64,000 bases of DNA from Sphingobacteriales bacterium (GCA_014763615.1 JACXVB010000006.1:62001-126000); one strand, 5' to 3'; positions 8,049 to 16,988 are shown, counted from the first letter of the stretch. Translations and numbers: made by a program. Notes: a model not told the origin generated them from the sequence alone.

Positions 8049-8702
8049 TTACCCCATCAATTCTTTCATCAAATGAGCTAAATCGGTTTTTAACTGAGCG
8101 TAATTTTCTTCTAAAGTGGCTACTCTTTGCTCTAATTCTGTAACTGATTTTCTTGCAGGTTCTAAGGGTTCGTCATCATCAGAAATTCGTGGTTCTTCTT
8201 GAAAAAGATGCATAAATCTTGCTTCTTTCTGACCAATTTTTTTGGGTAATTGAACAAGATATTTGATCTCGTTTTCATTCAATTGATTAATCACTTGTTG
8301 TACTTCTTCTAAAGATTCAAACTCGTATAATCTACCTGAATTGGTGTTTAATTCTCCTGGGGTTTGAGGGCCTCTTAGAAATAATAAACAAAGAATGGCT
8401 AATTGTGCCGGAACTAATGGAAATACAATGGCTAAATTGTGTTTGTATTTTATCACTCTACTACCGCCACCGCTAACCGTAGAAATTAAGCCTTTTTTCT
8501 TTAAACTATCTAAAGCTAAAACTACCGTTTCATCATCATAATCCACTACGGGTTTTCTAGCGCTTTTTTGATTACAAGCTGCAGTTAGTGAGTTCAAAGT
8601 CATGGGATAATAGTCTGGAGTAGTTCTGCTTTTTTCAATCAATGATCCTAAAACTCTTATTTCTTCATCATTTAAAATAGGTAAAACTTGAGAAGTATCC
8701 AT
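8049..8702 (-). CDS. YceH family protein (DUF480)
   Basis: A 217-residue soluble protein from ATG 8702; a TTG at 8726 would overlap the MFS gene and is less likely. It has the DUF480 double winged-helix pattern: VLGSLIEKSRTTPDYYPMTL near the start, LTAACNQKSARKPV, then a second wing around LLFLRGPQTPGELNTNSGRLY and the conserved LPKKIGQKEARFMHLF. The C-terminal 35 residues form a coiled coil (VTELEQRVATLEENYAQLKTDL). The family's role is not established. It follows the MFS gene with a 13-base gap, so the two are probably co-transcribed. Confidence 0.88.
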   Translation of the reverse strand: MDTSQVLPILNDEEIRVLGSLIEKSRTTPDYYPMTLNSLTAACNQKSARKPVVDYDDETVVLALDSLKKKGLISTVSGGGSRVIKYKHNLAIVFPLVPAQLAILCLLFLRGPQTPGELNTNSGRLYEFESLEEVQQVINQLNENEIKYLVQLPKKIGQKEARFMHLFQEEPRISDDDEPLEPARKSVTELEQRVATLEENYAQLKTDLAHLMKELMG

Positions 8703-8715
8703 GTGAAAATTAGTT

Positions 8716-9858
8716 TTATTGTACAATTTTTTTGCTTCTGAATAGGATTTGTGAAATCGGTATCAACATCAATCCTGAAAAAGCAAATAAAATAAACGCA
8801 ATTCTTAAATTAAAAGCATGTGAAATATAGCCAATCAAAGGTGGGCCTAAAAGTGAACCTACAATGGAGTAGGTGGCAACGATAGAAATACCCATCGCTG
8901 GCGAGTACTTAGAAGATTTCCCTGCCATACTCAAAGTCATTGGAAATATAGATGCGGTTCCCATTCCTGCTAAAGCAAATCCAATAATGCAAACCCAGAA
9001 AATTGGAAAAATAATAGAGATGCCAATTCCGGCGATGATGAATAAGGAGCTTAAAATATAGTTTGATGCTAAACCTATTTTTTGAATTACAAAGTCAGAA
9101 ATAAATCTAAAAAAAGACATAAAAATAAGGAAAGTAAGATATCCGTAAGTAAAAATTGGCGTTTTAAGAACTTCTTTGAAATAGATTCCGCTCCAATCAT
9201 ACATTCCTCCTTCGCAGATTGCGGCAAAGAAGGCTAGAAATCCTAAAAAAAGAATGTAAGGGTCGGGCTTACCCAAAATAAGTTTATTTCCGCTAGTGGC
9301 TTTATCATCTTTTAAAAGATAAGGATATGATATTAGTGCTAAAATGATGACGAATAACCCAACACTGAATAAATGCCAAACAATGTGTATTTGAAAACCC
9401 AATAAAATGGAAGTTAAACCAGAACCACAAATTCCACCCACACTCCACAAGCCATGAAAGCTGCCGATAATGGGTTTTTCATATTGTTTTTGAAGATTTA
9501 CAGATTGTGTATTTACAGCAATGTTTAAAATTCGCATTGAAAAGGCAAATAGAAAAAGAGCAATTCCTAAAACGTAAATATTTGTAGCAAAACCCACTCC
9601 TATTAAAGCAATTGCCTCTAATAAAGCAGCGATTAATAGAGGAACTCGGCTATCATGTTTGGATACTAAAATACCTGAAAATGGTAAGCCTACCATAGAG
9701 CTGATAGGCAGAATAAGTAAAAGTGAACCTAATTGAGCATCATTTAAATTGAGATTTGCTTTTACAGTTGGAATTCTAGATGCCCAAGAGGCAAATAAAA
9801 ATCCTGATAAAAAGAAAAATACTTTTAAGTAAATGCGCTTTTTATGCAGTGAGGTCAT
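8716..9858 (-). CDS. MFS transporter
   Basis: A 380-residue inner-membrane protein with about 12 hydrophobic segments, from ATG 9858 (a TTG six codons upstream is not favoured). It opens with FFLSGFLFASWASRIPTVK, which I associate with the YbjJ/FucP-like MFS branch, and has the loop SKHDSRVPLL in place of the usual motif A. Substrate unknown; sugar or drug transport are possible. A near-match promoter element (GATATTTG) lies just upstream. It leads a two-gene unit with the YceH-type gene. Confidence 0.85.
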   Translation of the reverse strand: MTSLHKKRIYLKVFFFLSGFLFASWASRIPTVKANLNLNDAQLGSLLLILPISSMVGLPFSGILVSKHDSRVPLLIAALLEAIALIGVGFATNIYVLGIALFLFAFSMRILNIAVNTQSVNLQKQYEKPIIGSFHGLWSVGGICGSGLTSILLGFQIHIVWHLFSVGLFVIILALISYPYLLKDDKATSGNKLILGKPDPYILFLGFLAFFAAICEGGMYDWSGIYFKEVLKTPIFTYGYLTFLIFMSFFRFISDFVIQKIGLASNYILSSLFIIAGIGISIIFPIFWVCIIGFALAGMGTASIFPMTLSMAGKSSKYSPAMGISIVATYSIVGSLLGPPLIGYISHAFNLRIAFILFAFSGLMLIPISQILFRSKKIVQ

Positions 9859-9916
9859 GGTTTTTTGAAAGCGCAAATATCTCTTTTTAAAAGGTCATTT
9901 TTTGATAAAATTGAAA

Positions 9917-11830
9917 TTAATCCATTTCTACAATTCCTAAGTACATCTCATCTATGGCATCAGCATATTTTTTCTCGATTACCTTTCTTTTAGGTTTCAT
10001 GGTAGGGGTGATATCTCCATCTTCAATAGTAAAAGGATTTCTTTTGATTTTAAAATGCTTAATGCGCTCAAATTTGGCCAACTCTACCGAGAACTTTTTA
10101 ATATCCTGATTTATCCAATCTATAATTTGTTTATCATCGATAAAAGTTTCGGGTAAATCAAAAAAAGCATCGTCTAAAGAGAAAGTTTCTTGCATTGTTT
10201 CTCTATTTGGGGTGATGATAGCCGTTATATATTCTCTTTTATCACCAATTAAAAAAACGCTTTCAATTTTTGGACTTTTAAGGTAGGTATTTTCTACAGG
10301 TGTAGGATAAACATTCTTTCCAAAAGCATTGACGAGCATATTTTTAATACGATCAGTAATCTGAAGATTACCTTTAAAAAATCGTCCAACATCACCGGTA
10401 TGAAACCATCCGTCAGTATCAATCACTTCTGCGGTTTCTTCTGGTTTATTCCAATATCCTTTCATCACACAATGTCCGCGAACACAGATTTCTCCTTCTT
10501 CGCTGATAAAATCTTCCTTAAATGTGTCGTGTGTTTGGATGGAAATAAATTTTTTGGTTTCCACATCCTGAATGCCTACTTCAATACCCGGAATTACACG
10601 CCCAACGGTTCCATAAACTTGGCGATGGTATTCTGTAACGGACATCACAGGAGAAGTTTCGGTTAATCCAAAGCCTTCTAAGATTTTGATGCCTAAGTTT
10701 CCAAAAAATTCGCCCACATTTTTAGGTAAAGCAGCTCCGCCAGAAATCATAAATTTTAATCTTCCACCTGTTTTTTCTTTGATTTTACTAAAAACCAATT
10801 TTTCTGCAATGGCGTGTTTTACAGATGTGATAAGACTGGGTTTTTTACCTGACTCTAAAATTTCACGATGTTTTTGACCAATTTCTAATGCCCAAAGAAA
10901 GATTTTAGCTTTAGTTCCGCCTGCTGCAGTTCCACTTTTGATGGCTTTATCGTGTATTTTTTCTAGCAAACGAGGAACGCAGGACATTACCGTTGGCTTT
11001 ACTTCACCCATGTTTTTTGCTAATAATTCTAAGCTTTGTGCAAAAGCTATTTTACAGCCCTTAGCGCAGCAAACATGGTAGGTTGCTGTTCTTTCAAATA
11101 CATGGGATAATGGTAGGAATGATAAAAACGTTTCATGCTCATCAATCACAGGGATTTGCTGTAAACAAACTTTAACGTTTTCTACAAAATTAGAATGCGT
11201 GAGCATCACGCCTTTAGGTGTTCCGGTGGTGCCCGATGTGTAAATTAAGGCAGAAATATCAGCAGGTATCACTTCATTTCTCCTATGGTTTATTGTACTT
11301 TGATAATTGTTAAGTTTTGATTTACCTTCTTCAATTACTTGATTTAAACTTACAATTCCTGCATTTAAATTTAGGTTTTCAGTAACTTTTTCATAGTCAT
11401 CAAAAACAGGAATAATTCTGATTAATTCTGAGCAATGATTCGCAATTTTGACTACTTTTTTTAACAAAAATGGACTTCCTACTAAAATAGTTTTAGCGCC
11501 AGAATCATTTAAAATATATTCCATCTCCACCTCAGAAAGGGTAGGATAGATGGAAGTATTTATAGCACCAATTTGCTGTAAAGCTTGATCGTAGTAAACA
11601 TACTCTGGGCAGTTTTCAATAATGAAACCTAATCTATCTCCTTTTTCAACACCTATTTCTAAAAAATAAGCCGAAATGGCATCGGCATTATCTAAAGTTT
11701 GTTTAAAACTGATTTCTTCCCACTGCTCTTTTACTTTTCTGATTAAAAAAGTATCGGTTTCAGGATGTATATTGTTAACAACATTTCTAAGTAGTAGAGG
11801 TACGGTGGTGAACTCGTTGATTAATTCCAT
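9917..11830 (-). CDS. Long-chain fatty acid-CoA ligase (AMP-forming)
   Basis: A 637-residue adenylate-forming enzyme that activates fatty acids to acyl-CoA, linking exogenous or recycled fatty acids to metabolism. The ATP-binding motif LIYTSGTTGTPKGVMLTH lies near residues 192-209, the GFGLTETSPVMS motif near 385, and the adenylation motif TDGWFHTGDVGRF near 475, followed by ITDRIKNMLVNAFGKNVYP. The length and the long insertion before the C-terminal domain fit the FadD15/ACSBG-like subgroup, which lacks membrane helices. It stands alone between the isc operon terminator and the MFS gene. Confidence 0.94.
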   Translation of the reverse strand: MELINEFTTVPLLLRNVVNNIHPETDTFLIRKVKEQWEEISFKQTLDNADAISAYFLEIGVEKGDRLGFIIENCPEYVYYDQALQQIGAINTSIYPTLSEVEMEYILNDSGAKTILVGSPFLLKKVVKIANHCSELIRIIPVFDDYEKVTENLNLNAGIVSLNQVIEEGKSKLNNYQSTINHRRNEVIPADISALIYTSGTTGTPKGVMLTHSNFVENVKVCLQQIPVIDEHETFLSFLPLSHVFERTATYHVCCAKGCKIAFAQSLELLAKNMGEVKPTVMSCVPRLLEKIHDKAIKSGTAAGGTKAKIFLWALEIGQKHREILESGKKPSLITSVKHAIAEKLVFSKIKEKTGGRLKFMISGGAALPKNVGEFFGNLGIKILEGFGLTETSPVMSVTEYHRQVYGTVGRVIPGIEVGIQDVETKKFISIQTHDTFKEDFISEEGEICVRGHCVMKGYWNKPEETAEVIDTDGWFHTGDVGRFFKGNLQITDRIKNMLVNAFGKNVYPTPVENTYLKSPKIESVFLIGDKREYITAIITPNRETMQETFSLDDAFFDLPETFIDDKQIIDWINQDIKKFSVELAKFERIKHFKIKRNPFTIEDGDITPTMKPKRKVIEKKYADAIDEMYLGIVEMD

Positions 11831-11890
11831 GCGTTAAAAAATTAGCGTTACGATATTTTAGGTTTTAAAAACAATAATAGGCTATTTTCT

Positions 11891-11938
11891 AATAATACAA
11901 AAAGGGTATCTGATTTCAGATACCCTTTTTGTATTATT
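11891..11938. terminator. Terminator of the isc operon: 23-bp perfect inverted repeat
   Basis: Bases 11891-11913 and 11916-11938 are perfect inverted copies with a 2-base loop. The core (AAAAAGGGTATCTGA) gives a G/C-containing hairpin flanked by A and T runs, so it can terminate on either strand. It lies ten bases past the iscA stop. The stem is much longer than the other terminators in this window. Confidence 0.85.
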
Positions 11939-11947
11939 AAAGACGAT

Positions 11948-12274
11948 TTAAACTGAAAAGCTTTCGCCACATCCACAAGTGCGAGAGGCATTTGGATTAA
12001 TAAAATTAAAACCTTTACCATTCAAACCATCAGAAAAGTCTAATTCTGTACCGGCTAGATAGAGAAATGATTTCATGTCTAGAACAATCTTCAAACCTTT
12101 ATCTTCAAATTCTTGGTCGCCTTTTTGCATTTCGTTATCGAAATCCATATTATAGGATAAACCAGAACAACCACCGCCTTTTACAGAAACACGCAGGAAA
12201 TAAGACTGATCCAATCCTGCATCTTTCATCAACTCATCGATCTTATCTTTTGCTTTATCTGTTACTGTTACCAT
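11948..12274 (-). CDS. iscA: A-type iron-sulfur carrier (IscA/SufA/ErpA family)
   Basis: A 108-residue protein that receives or delivers Fe-S clusters. The three cluster ligands are present: Cys36 in GGGCSGLSY, and Cys100 and Cys102 in SRTCGCGESFSV. Length is standard. It is the third gene of iscS-iscU-iscA, 86 bases after iscU; the gap contains a heptad repeat with inverted arms. Whether it is orthologous to IscA or ErpA cannot be decided by eye. Confidence 0.93.
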   Translation of the reverse strand: MVTVTDKAKDKIDELMKDAGLDQSYFLRVSVKGGGCSGLSYNMDFDNEMQKGDQEFEDKGLKIVLDMKSFLYLAGTELDFSDGLNGKGFNFINPNASRTCGCGESFSV

Positions 12275-12284
12275 TTTTTTAGAA

Positions 12285-12351
12285 TCAAGTATTTAGTATC
12301 AAGTACCAAGAGGTCAAAGACGAAAAAGTCTTGATACATGATACTTAAATC
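12285..12351. repeat. Heptad repeat with inverted arms in the iscU-iscA gap
   Basis: Five consecutive 7-base units run from 12285 to 12319 (TCAAGTA, TTTAGTA, TCAAGTA, CCAAGAG, GTCAAAG). A reverse-orientation set follows (TCTTGAT, ACATGAT, ACTTAAA), so AGTATCAAGTACCAAGA and TCTTGATACATGATACT pair in 15 of 17 positions. The transcript could fold into a hairpin between iscU and iscA. The same heptad class recurs at 63129-63156. Confidence 0.7.
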
Positions 12352-12360
12352 TCACTACTT

Positions 12361-12774
12361 TTAGTGATGTGATTTCTCTAACTCAATTGCAGGCATACCG
12401 TTTTTAACACGGTAGTCATTAATCGCAGATTTAATTGCATCTTCAGCCAAAACAGAGCAGTGAATTTTTACTGGTGGCAAGGCTAATTCTTCCACAATAT
12501 CCATATTGTCTATGGCTAAAGCATCGTCAATAGATTTACCTTTTAGCCATTCTGTAGCTAACGATGAAGAAGCAATTGCAGAGCCACATCCAAAAGTTTT
12601 GAATTTAGCGTCTGTGATTACGTTATTTTCATCAACTTCAATTTGAAGACGCATTACGTCACCACATTCTGGTGCTCCAACTAGTCCAGTACCAACGTTT
12701 TGCTTGCTTTTATCCAAAGTACCAACGTTTCTTGGATTACTGTAATGATCAATTACTTTATCTGAATATGCCAT
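12361..12774 (-). CDS. iscU: Iron-sulfur cluster scaffold IscU
   Basis: A 137-residue scaffold on which IscS-derived sulfur and iron are assembled into Fe-S clusters. Ligands Cys37 (APECGDVM, with Asp39), Cys63 (TFGCGSAIASSS) and Cys106 (LPPVKIHCSVLAEDAI) are all present; the LPPVK motif recognised by HscA-type chaperones is intact, although no hscA/hscB is in this window. It sits between iscS (122-base gap) and iscA (86-base gap), all on the minus strand. Confidence 0.96.
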   Translation of the reverse strand: MAYSDKVIDHYSNPRNVGTLDKSKQNVGTGLVGAPECGDVMRLQIEVDENNVITDAKFKTFGCGSAIASSSLATEWLKGKSIDDALAIDNMDIVEELALPPVKIHCSVLAEDAIKSAINDYRVKNGMPAIELEKSHH

Positions 12775-12790
12775 AATTTTAATTTTTTTA

Positions 12791-12895
12791 TTTGAAAATG
12801 AGTCAGTTTGAAGATGACCTTTTTAATTTTATACTTTATCTTATTTTGATTTGTTCTCCATTATCGAATTTTCAAATCGACAAATCTTCAAATCG
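12791..12895. repeat. Degenerate repeat with inverted arms in the iscS-iscU gap
   Basis: TTTGAAAATGAGTCA is followed by a variant, GTTTGAAGATGAC (12791-12818). Near the other end, TCGAATTTTCAAA, TCGACAAATCTTCAAA and TCGATTAA (12864-12900) repeat in the opposite orientation. TTTGAAGAT (12807-12815) and ATCTTCAAA (12884-12892) form a 9-bp perfect inverted repeat. The gap contains no gene. Confidence 0.55.
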
Positions 12896-12896
12896 A

Positions 12897-14111
12897 TTAA
12901 TGTTCTGCCCACTCAATGGAATCTAAATCGATTCCTTCTTTAAACATCTCCCATAATGGAGAAAGTTCTCTTAAGTGAGTAACTGCTTGTTTTGTTTTTT
13001 CTATCGCGAAATCAATTTCCTCTTCGGTTGTAAATCTTCCTAATCCAAAGCGGATAGAAGAATGTGCTAAATCATCAGAAAGACCTAAGCTCTTTAAAAC
13101 ATAAGAAGGTTCTAATGAAGCCGAAGTACATGCTGAACCTGAAGAAACGGCCATGTCTTTCATCGCCATCATTAAACCTTCTCCTTCAACATATTTGAAA
13201 GAAATATTGGCTACATGTGGTAAACGATGTGACTGATTTCCGTTTACATAAGATTCTTCTAATTCGGTTAAGCTTTTTTCTAATTTATTTCTTAAAGTAG
13301 AGAGTCTTTTAGCTTCTTCCGCCATTTCGTTTAAGCAAAGTTCACAAGCTTTACCTAAACCCACAATTCCAGGAACGTTTAAGGTTCCAGAACGCATTCC
13401 ACGCTCATGGCCACCTCCATCCATTTGTGAAGTTACCTTAACTCTTGGATTTTTTCTTCTAACATAGAGTGCCCCAACACCTTTTGGTCCATACATTTTA
13501 TGACCTGATAAAGCCAACAAATCAATGCCATCTTCAATCACATTTACCGGTATTTTACCAACTGCTTGTACTGCATCTGTGAAAAATAATGCTCCATGTT
13601 TGTGAGCGATAGCAGAAATTTCTTTTATTGGTTGAATAACACCAATTTCATTATTAGCATACATGATGGCTACCAAAATGGTTTGATCTGTCATGGCAGC
13701 TTCTAATTTGTTTAAATCAACTAAGCCATCAGACTCTACATCCAAATAGGTGATATTTGCGCCTAATTTTTCAAGATGTTTACAAGCATCTAAAACAGCT
13801 TTATGTTCTGTAGTTAAGGTGATGATATGGTTTCCCTTATCCTTGTACATCTCATAAACACCTTTGATAGCTAAGTTATCAGATTCTGTAGCACCAGAAG
13901 TGAAAATGATTTCTTTTTCTGAAGCACCAATTAATTTAGCTACCTGTTCTCGAGCGTAGTCAACACCTTCTTCTGCTACCCAACCAAATGGATGGTTTCT
14001 ACTTGCTGCATTTCCAAATTTCTCAGTAAAATAAGGCAACATAGCTTCTAAAACTCTTGGGTCCATCGGCGTGGTTGCGTTATTGTCTAAATATATAGGA
14101 GTTTTTAACAT
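12897..14111 (-). CDS. iscS: Cysteine desulfurase IscS
   Basis: A 404-residue PLP enzyme, the same length as E. coli IscS, that converts cysteine to alanine and a persulfide for Fe-S assembly. The start is ATG 14111; a longer frame from 14165 reads back through the promoter element. The opening [19 protein letters not shown] is diagnostic; the PLP-binding lysine is K205 in [10 protein letters not shown], and the catalytic cysteine is C328 in [10 protein letters not shown] on the mobile loop. It heads the iscS-iscU-iscA operon. A TACATTTG element lies at 14141-14148. Confidence 0.97.
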   Translation of the reverse strand: MLKTPIYLDNNATTPMDPRVLEAMLPYFTEKFGNAASRNHPFGWVAEEGVDYAREQVAKLIGASEKEIIFTSGATESDNLAIKGVYEMYKDKGNHIITLTTEHKAVLDACKHLEKLGANITYLDVESDGLVDLNKLEAAMTDQTILVAIMYANNEIGVIQPIKEISAIAHKHGALFFTDAVQAVGKIPVNVIEDGIDLLALSGHKMYGPKGVGALYVRRKNPRVKVTSQMDGGGHERGMRSGTLNVPGIVGLGKACELCLNEMAEEAKRLSTLRNKLEKSLTELEESYVNGNQSHRLPHVANISFKYVEGEGLMMAMKDMAVSSGSACTSASLEPSYVLKSLGLSDDLAHSSIRFGLGRFTTEEEIDFAIEKTKQAVTHLRELSPLWEMFKEGIDLDSIEWAEH

Positions 14112-14140
14112 CTTATTTAGAATTGTTTTAATTATAAGTA

Positions 14141-14148
14141 CAAATGTA
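14141..14148 (-). promoter_or_regulatory. -7 element (TACATTTG) of the isc operon
   Basis: The minus strand reads TACATTTG 29 bases before the iscS ATG. The nearest TTG upstream is 14 bases away, shorter than usual, so the -33 part is weak. No IscR-like site was recognised. Confidence 0.5.
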
Positions 14149-14229
14149 CAAAAAAAGTTTTGCAAGCCTCATAGAATATATCTATCAAAATATAGGTACA
14201 TTGGTCAATAAAATGCAATTTTGAGAATA

Positions 14230-14631
14230 ATGAAAAAGATAGAACACTTAGGGATTGCGGTAAAAGATTTGAATCAAGCTTCAATAATTTATGAGCAACT
14301 TTTAGGTATAACAAGCTATAAAACAGAAGAGGTAGAAAGTGAACAGGTCATCACAGCGTTTTTTAAAGTTGGAGAATCGAAAATAGAATTGTTAGCCGCA
14401 TTGTCTGATGATAGTGCAATTGCGAAGTTTATTGAAAAAAAAGGAGAAGGAATTCATCATATAGCTTTTGATGTAGAAGATATCTACTCAGAAATGAAAA
14501 AATTAAAAGAGGAAGGCTTTATTTTACTTAATGAGGAACCTAAAAAAGGGGCTGATCATAAATTGATATGCTTTGTTCATCCAAAATCCACACATGGAGT
14601 TTTAATTGAACTTTGTCAAGAAATAAAGTAA
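14230..14631 (+). CDS. mce: Methylmalonyl-CoA epimerase
   Basis: A 133-residue glyoxalase/VOC-fold enzyme, from ATG 14230 (the TTG at 14221 is rejected). KIEHLGIAVKDLNQASIIYEQLLG at the start and GEGIHHIAFDVEDI in the second half carry the metal-binding histidine/glutamate pattern of the family. It interconverts the (R) and (S) forms of methylmalonyl-CoA in the propionate-succinate route; no mutase or carboxylase gene is in the window. Divergent from iscS with about 120 bases between. Confidence 0.9.
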   Translation: MKKIEHLGIAVKDLNQASIIYEQLLGITSYKTEEVESEQVITAFFKVGESKIELLAALSDDSAIAKFIEKKGEGIHHIAFDVEDIYSEMKKLKEEGFILLNEEPKKGADHKLICFVHPKSTHGVLIELCQEIK

Positions 14632-14653
14632 ATGAGATTTTTTTATAATGTCC

Positions 14654-14685
14654 TTGTTTAAATAAATAAATTATTGATATATTTG
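14654..14685 (+). promoter_or_regulatory. Promoter TTG-N21-TATATTTG of rpmE2
   Basis: TTG at 14654-14656 and TATATTTG at 14678-14685. The -7 element and the following CACCTC are identical to those of the rplU promoter at 49611-49624. A TTG at 14674 that would extend the ORF sits at the edge of this element and is not a start. Confidence 0.75.
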
Positions 14686-14724
14686 CACCTCTTAAAAATT
14701 AAGGGAAGAAAGGTTAAAATAATC

Positions 14725-14973
14725 ATGAAAAAAGACTTGCATCCGTCAAATTATAGATTAGTTGTTTTTAAAGATATGTCAAACGATTATGCTTTTTTAA
14801 CAAAATCTTGCATCAATACCAACGAAACAGTTAAATGGGAAGATGGAAATGAATATCCACTAGTAAAATTGGAGATTTCTCACACTTCACATCCATTTTA
14901 TACTGGAAAAATGAAATTAGTTGATACAGCAGGACGTATCGACAAATTCAAAACTCGTTACGCAAAAAAATAA
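14725..14973 (+). CDS. rpmE2: 50S ribosomal protein L31, type B
   Basis: An 82-residue ribosomal protein from ATG 14725, beginning [19 protein letters not shown], with the conserved SHPFYTGK block. It lacks the CxxC zinc pair of the A type (only one Cys), so it is the zinc-independent B-type paralogue. Monocistronic, with a ribosomal-type promoter and a strong terminator at 14996-15028. Confidence 0.96.
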   Translation: MKKDLHPSNYRLVVFKDMSNDYAFLTKSCINTNETVKWEDGNEYPLVKLEISHTSHPFYTGKMKLVDTAGRIDKFKTRYAKK

Positions 14974-14995
14974 TTTTGATTTAATGATATTATTT

Positions 14996-15028
14996 AAAAG
15001 TCCCGACTTGTTAGTCGGGACTTTTTTT
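14996..15028 (+). terminator. Rho-independent terminator of rpmE2
   Basis: A 13-bp perfect stem (AAAAGTCCCGACT with AGTCGGGACTTTT), a TGTT loop and a T7 tail, 22 bases past the stop codon. Confidence 0.92.
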
Positions 15029-15041
15029 GTTTTTTTGTACT

Positions 15042-16217
15042 ATGACAATCATTTTTTTTGATGATCAAAGTAGGGAGACTTTACTTCCTCTGACTTTCAC
15101 CCGACCAATCGCTGATTTACGCTTAGGGATTTTAAAAATCTCCGAGAAATGGTTACATTATTTCAAAGGGGAAACTGCTTACCGAACAGAAACTTATCTT
15201 CAAAATAAATTTCCTTTTCAATCATCTGATGAAAATTTATGGATAAACGGTTCAGTTTGTCCAAATTCAAAATTAGTTGAAGCTGTTAAAGGTTTAGAAG
15301 ATCAAGCAGTTTTGATTAAAAATAAGGTTTTTATTGCAGCCAAAACAAAAAAACAAATTGAGGGGGTATCAGATTTACAATATTTAAAGCAAATCCATTT
15401 TGAAGCTGATTTTTCAAAAATCAATTTTCCTGAAGATATTTTTAAACTAAACGATGCTGAAATCCGGTCGGATTTTAATTTCATCACCAAAGGCAGAACT
15501 TCAAAGAAATTAAGTGCCACTAACACTGTAATAGGTGATGATATATTTGTGGAGGATGGAGTACAAGCAGAATGTTGCACTTTTAACACGCATAACGGAC
15601 CTATTTATTTAGGTAAAAATTCTCAAGTTTGGGAGGGAACTCATATCAGAGGTGCTTTAGCTTTGTGTCATGATGCACAAATAAAAATGGGTGCCAAAAT
15701 TTATGGAGCAACCACCATCGGACCTGAATCTAGAGTTGGTGGAGAAATTAACAATGCAGTTATCTGGGGTTACGCTTCTAAAGGGCATGATGGATATTTA
15801 GGAAATGCGGTTATAGGAGAATGGTGCAATATAGGAGCCGATTCTAATAATTCTAACCTTAAAAATAATTATACAGAAGTAAAACTTTGGGATTATAAAA
15901 CCGAAAGGTTTAGGAAAACAGGACTGCAATTTTGCGGATTAATTATGGCCGACCATGCTAAATGCGGTATCAATACGATGTTTAATACTGGAACAGTGGT
16001 AGGAGTTTCTGCCAACGTTTTTGGGTCGGGTTTTCCAAGAAATTTTATAGCGGATTTTGCTTGGGGTGGAGCCCAAGGTTTTGAAGTTTATCAATTATCT
16101 AAAGTGTTTGAAACCACTGAAAAAGTTTTTGAAAGACGAAATCAGGTTTTTGATGAAAATGAAAAAGAAATTTTAACTGAAATATTTAAGCAAACCGAAA
16201 AATTTAGAAGATTTTAA
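15042..16217 (+). CDS. Alternative GlmU-like nucleotidyltransferase/acyltransferase protein
   Basis: A 391-residue protein from ATG 15042. It resembles the Bacteroidota family described as an alternative GlmU: a poorly conserved N-terminal region with LLPLTFTRPIADLRLGILKI in place of a clear pyrophosphorylase motif, then a left-handed beta helix of hexapeptide repeats from about 150 to 330 (VIGDDIFVEDGVQAECCTFN, GPIYLGKNSQVWEG, IKMGAKIYGATTIGPESRVGGEI). GlmU makes UDP-GlcNAc for cell wall synthesis; the adjacent mpl fits a wall role, but the reaction is inferred from family. tpiA follows after three bases, so they form an operon. Confidence 0.8.
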   Translation: MTIIFFDDQSRETLLPLTFTRPIADLRLGILKISEKWLHYFKGETAYRTETYLQNKFPFQSSDENLWINGSVCPNSKLVEAVKGLEDQAVLIKNKVFIAAKTKKQIEGVSDLQYLKQIHFEADFSKINFPEDIFKLNDAEIRSDFNFITKGRTSKKLSATNTVIGDDIFVEDGVQAECCTFNTHNGPIYLGKNSQVWEGTHIRGALALCHDAQIKMGAKIYGATTIGPESRVGGEINNAVIWGYASKGHDGYLGNAVIGEWCNIGADSNNSNLKNNYTEVKLWDYKTERFRKTGLQFCGLIMADHAKCGINTMFNTGTVVGVSANVFGSGFPRNFIADFAWGGAQGFEVYQLSKVFETTEKVFERRNQVFDENEKEILTEIFKQTEKFRRF

Positions 16218-16220
16218 ATC

Positions 16221-16988
16221 ATGAGAAAGAAAATTGTAGCCGGAAACTGGAAAATGAACAAGGATTATAAAGAGGGAATGAGTCTTTTTTCGGAAGTGGT
16301 TAATATGGTAAAGGATGAATTAATAGGAAATCAACAAGTTGTTGTTTGTGCGCCTTATATTCATCTTCATAGTTTAGTTGCTTTAGGTAAAGGTACTCGG
16401 CAAGTAAGCGTAGGTGCTCAAAATGCACATCAGGAAGAGTCAGGAGCATTTACAGGTGAAATTTCTGTTGGCATGCTGAAATCTGTTGGCGTAGAATATG
16501 TGATTCTTGGTCATTCAGAAAGAAGACAATATTTTGGAGAAACAAATGAGTTGTTGGCAAAGAAAACAGACATTGCTTTAAAACATAGTTTAAAACCTAT
16601 TTTTTGTATTGGCGAAACTTTAGCCGAACGCGAGAGCGGGAAACATTTTGATATCATTAAATCACAATTAGCAGAAGCTACTTTTCATTTATCAGCAGAA
16701 GATTTTGCAAAACTAGTAATTGCTTACGAACCAGTTTGGGCTATTGGAACTGGAGTAACCGCGAGTTCTAATCAGGCTCAAGAAGTTCATGCTTTTATCA
16801 GAAAAGAAATAGCTATTCAATACCATCAGGCTGTAGCCGATGAAACTACCATACTATACGGTGGTAGCTGTAATCCTAAAAACGCATCCGAATTATTTGC
16901 TCAGCCCGATATTGATGGCGGTTTAATTGGAGGTGCATCATTAAAATCTCGTGATTTTGTGGATATTGCTAAAGTATTTAATTCTTAA
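16221..16988 (+). CDS. tpiA: Triosephosphate isomerase
   Basis: A 255-residue glycolytic enzyme that interconverts dihydroxyacetone phosphate and glyceraldehyde 3-phosphate. Catalytic residues are visible: Lys11 in GNWKMN, His98 in ILGHSERRQYF and Glu170 in AYEPVWAIGTG (start of the mobile loop). The phosphate-binding LYGGSCNPKNA and GGLIGGASL motifs close the barrel. Second gene of a tight four-gene run (gaps of 3, 3 and 4 bases). Confidence 0.98.
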   Translation: MRKKIVAGNWKMNKDYKEGMSLFSEVVNMVKDELIGNQQVVVCAPYIHLHSLVALGKGTRQVSVGAQNAHQEESGAFTGEISVGMLKSVGVEYVILGHSERRQYFGETNELLAKKTDIALKHSLKPIFCIGETLAERESGKHFDIIKSQLAEATFHLSAEDFAKLVIAYEPVWAIGTGVTASSNQAQEVHAFIRKEIAIQYHQAVADETTILYGGSCNPKNASELFAQPDIDGGLIGGASLKSRDFVDIAKVFNS

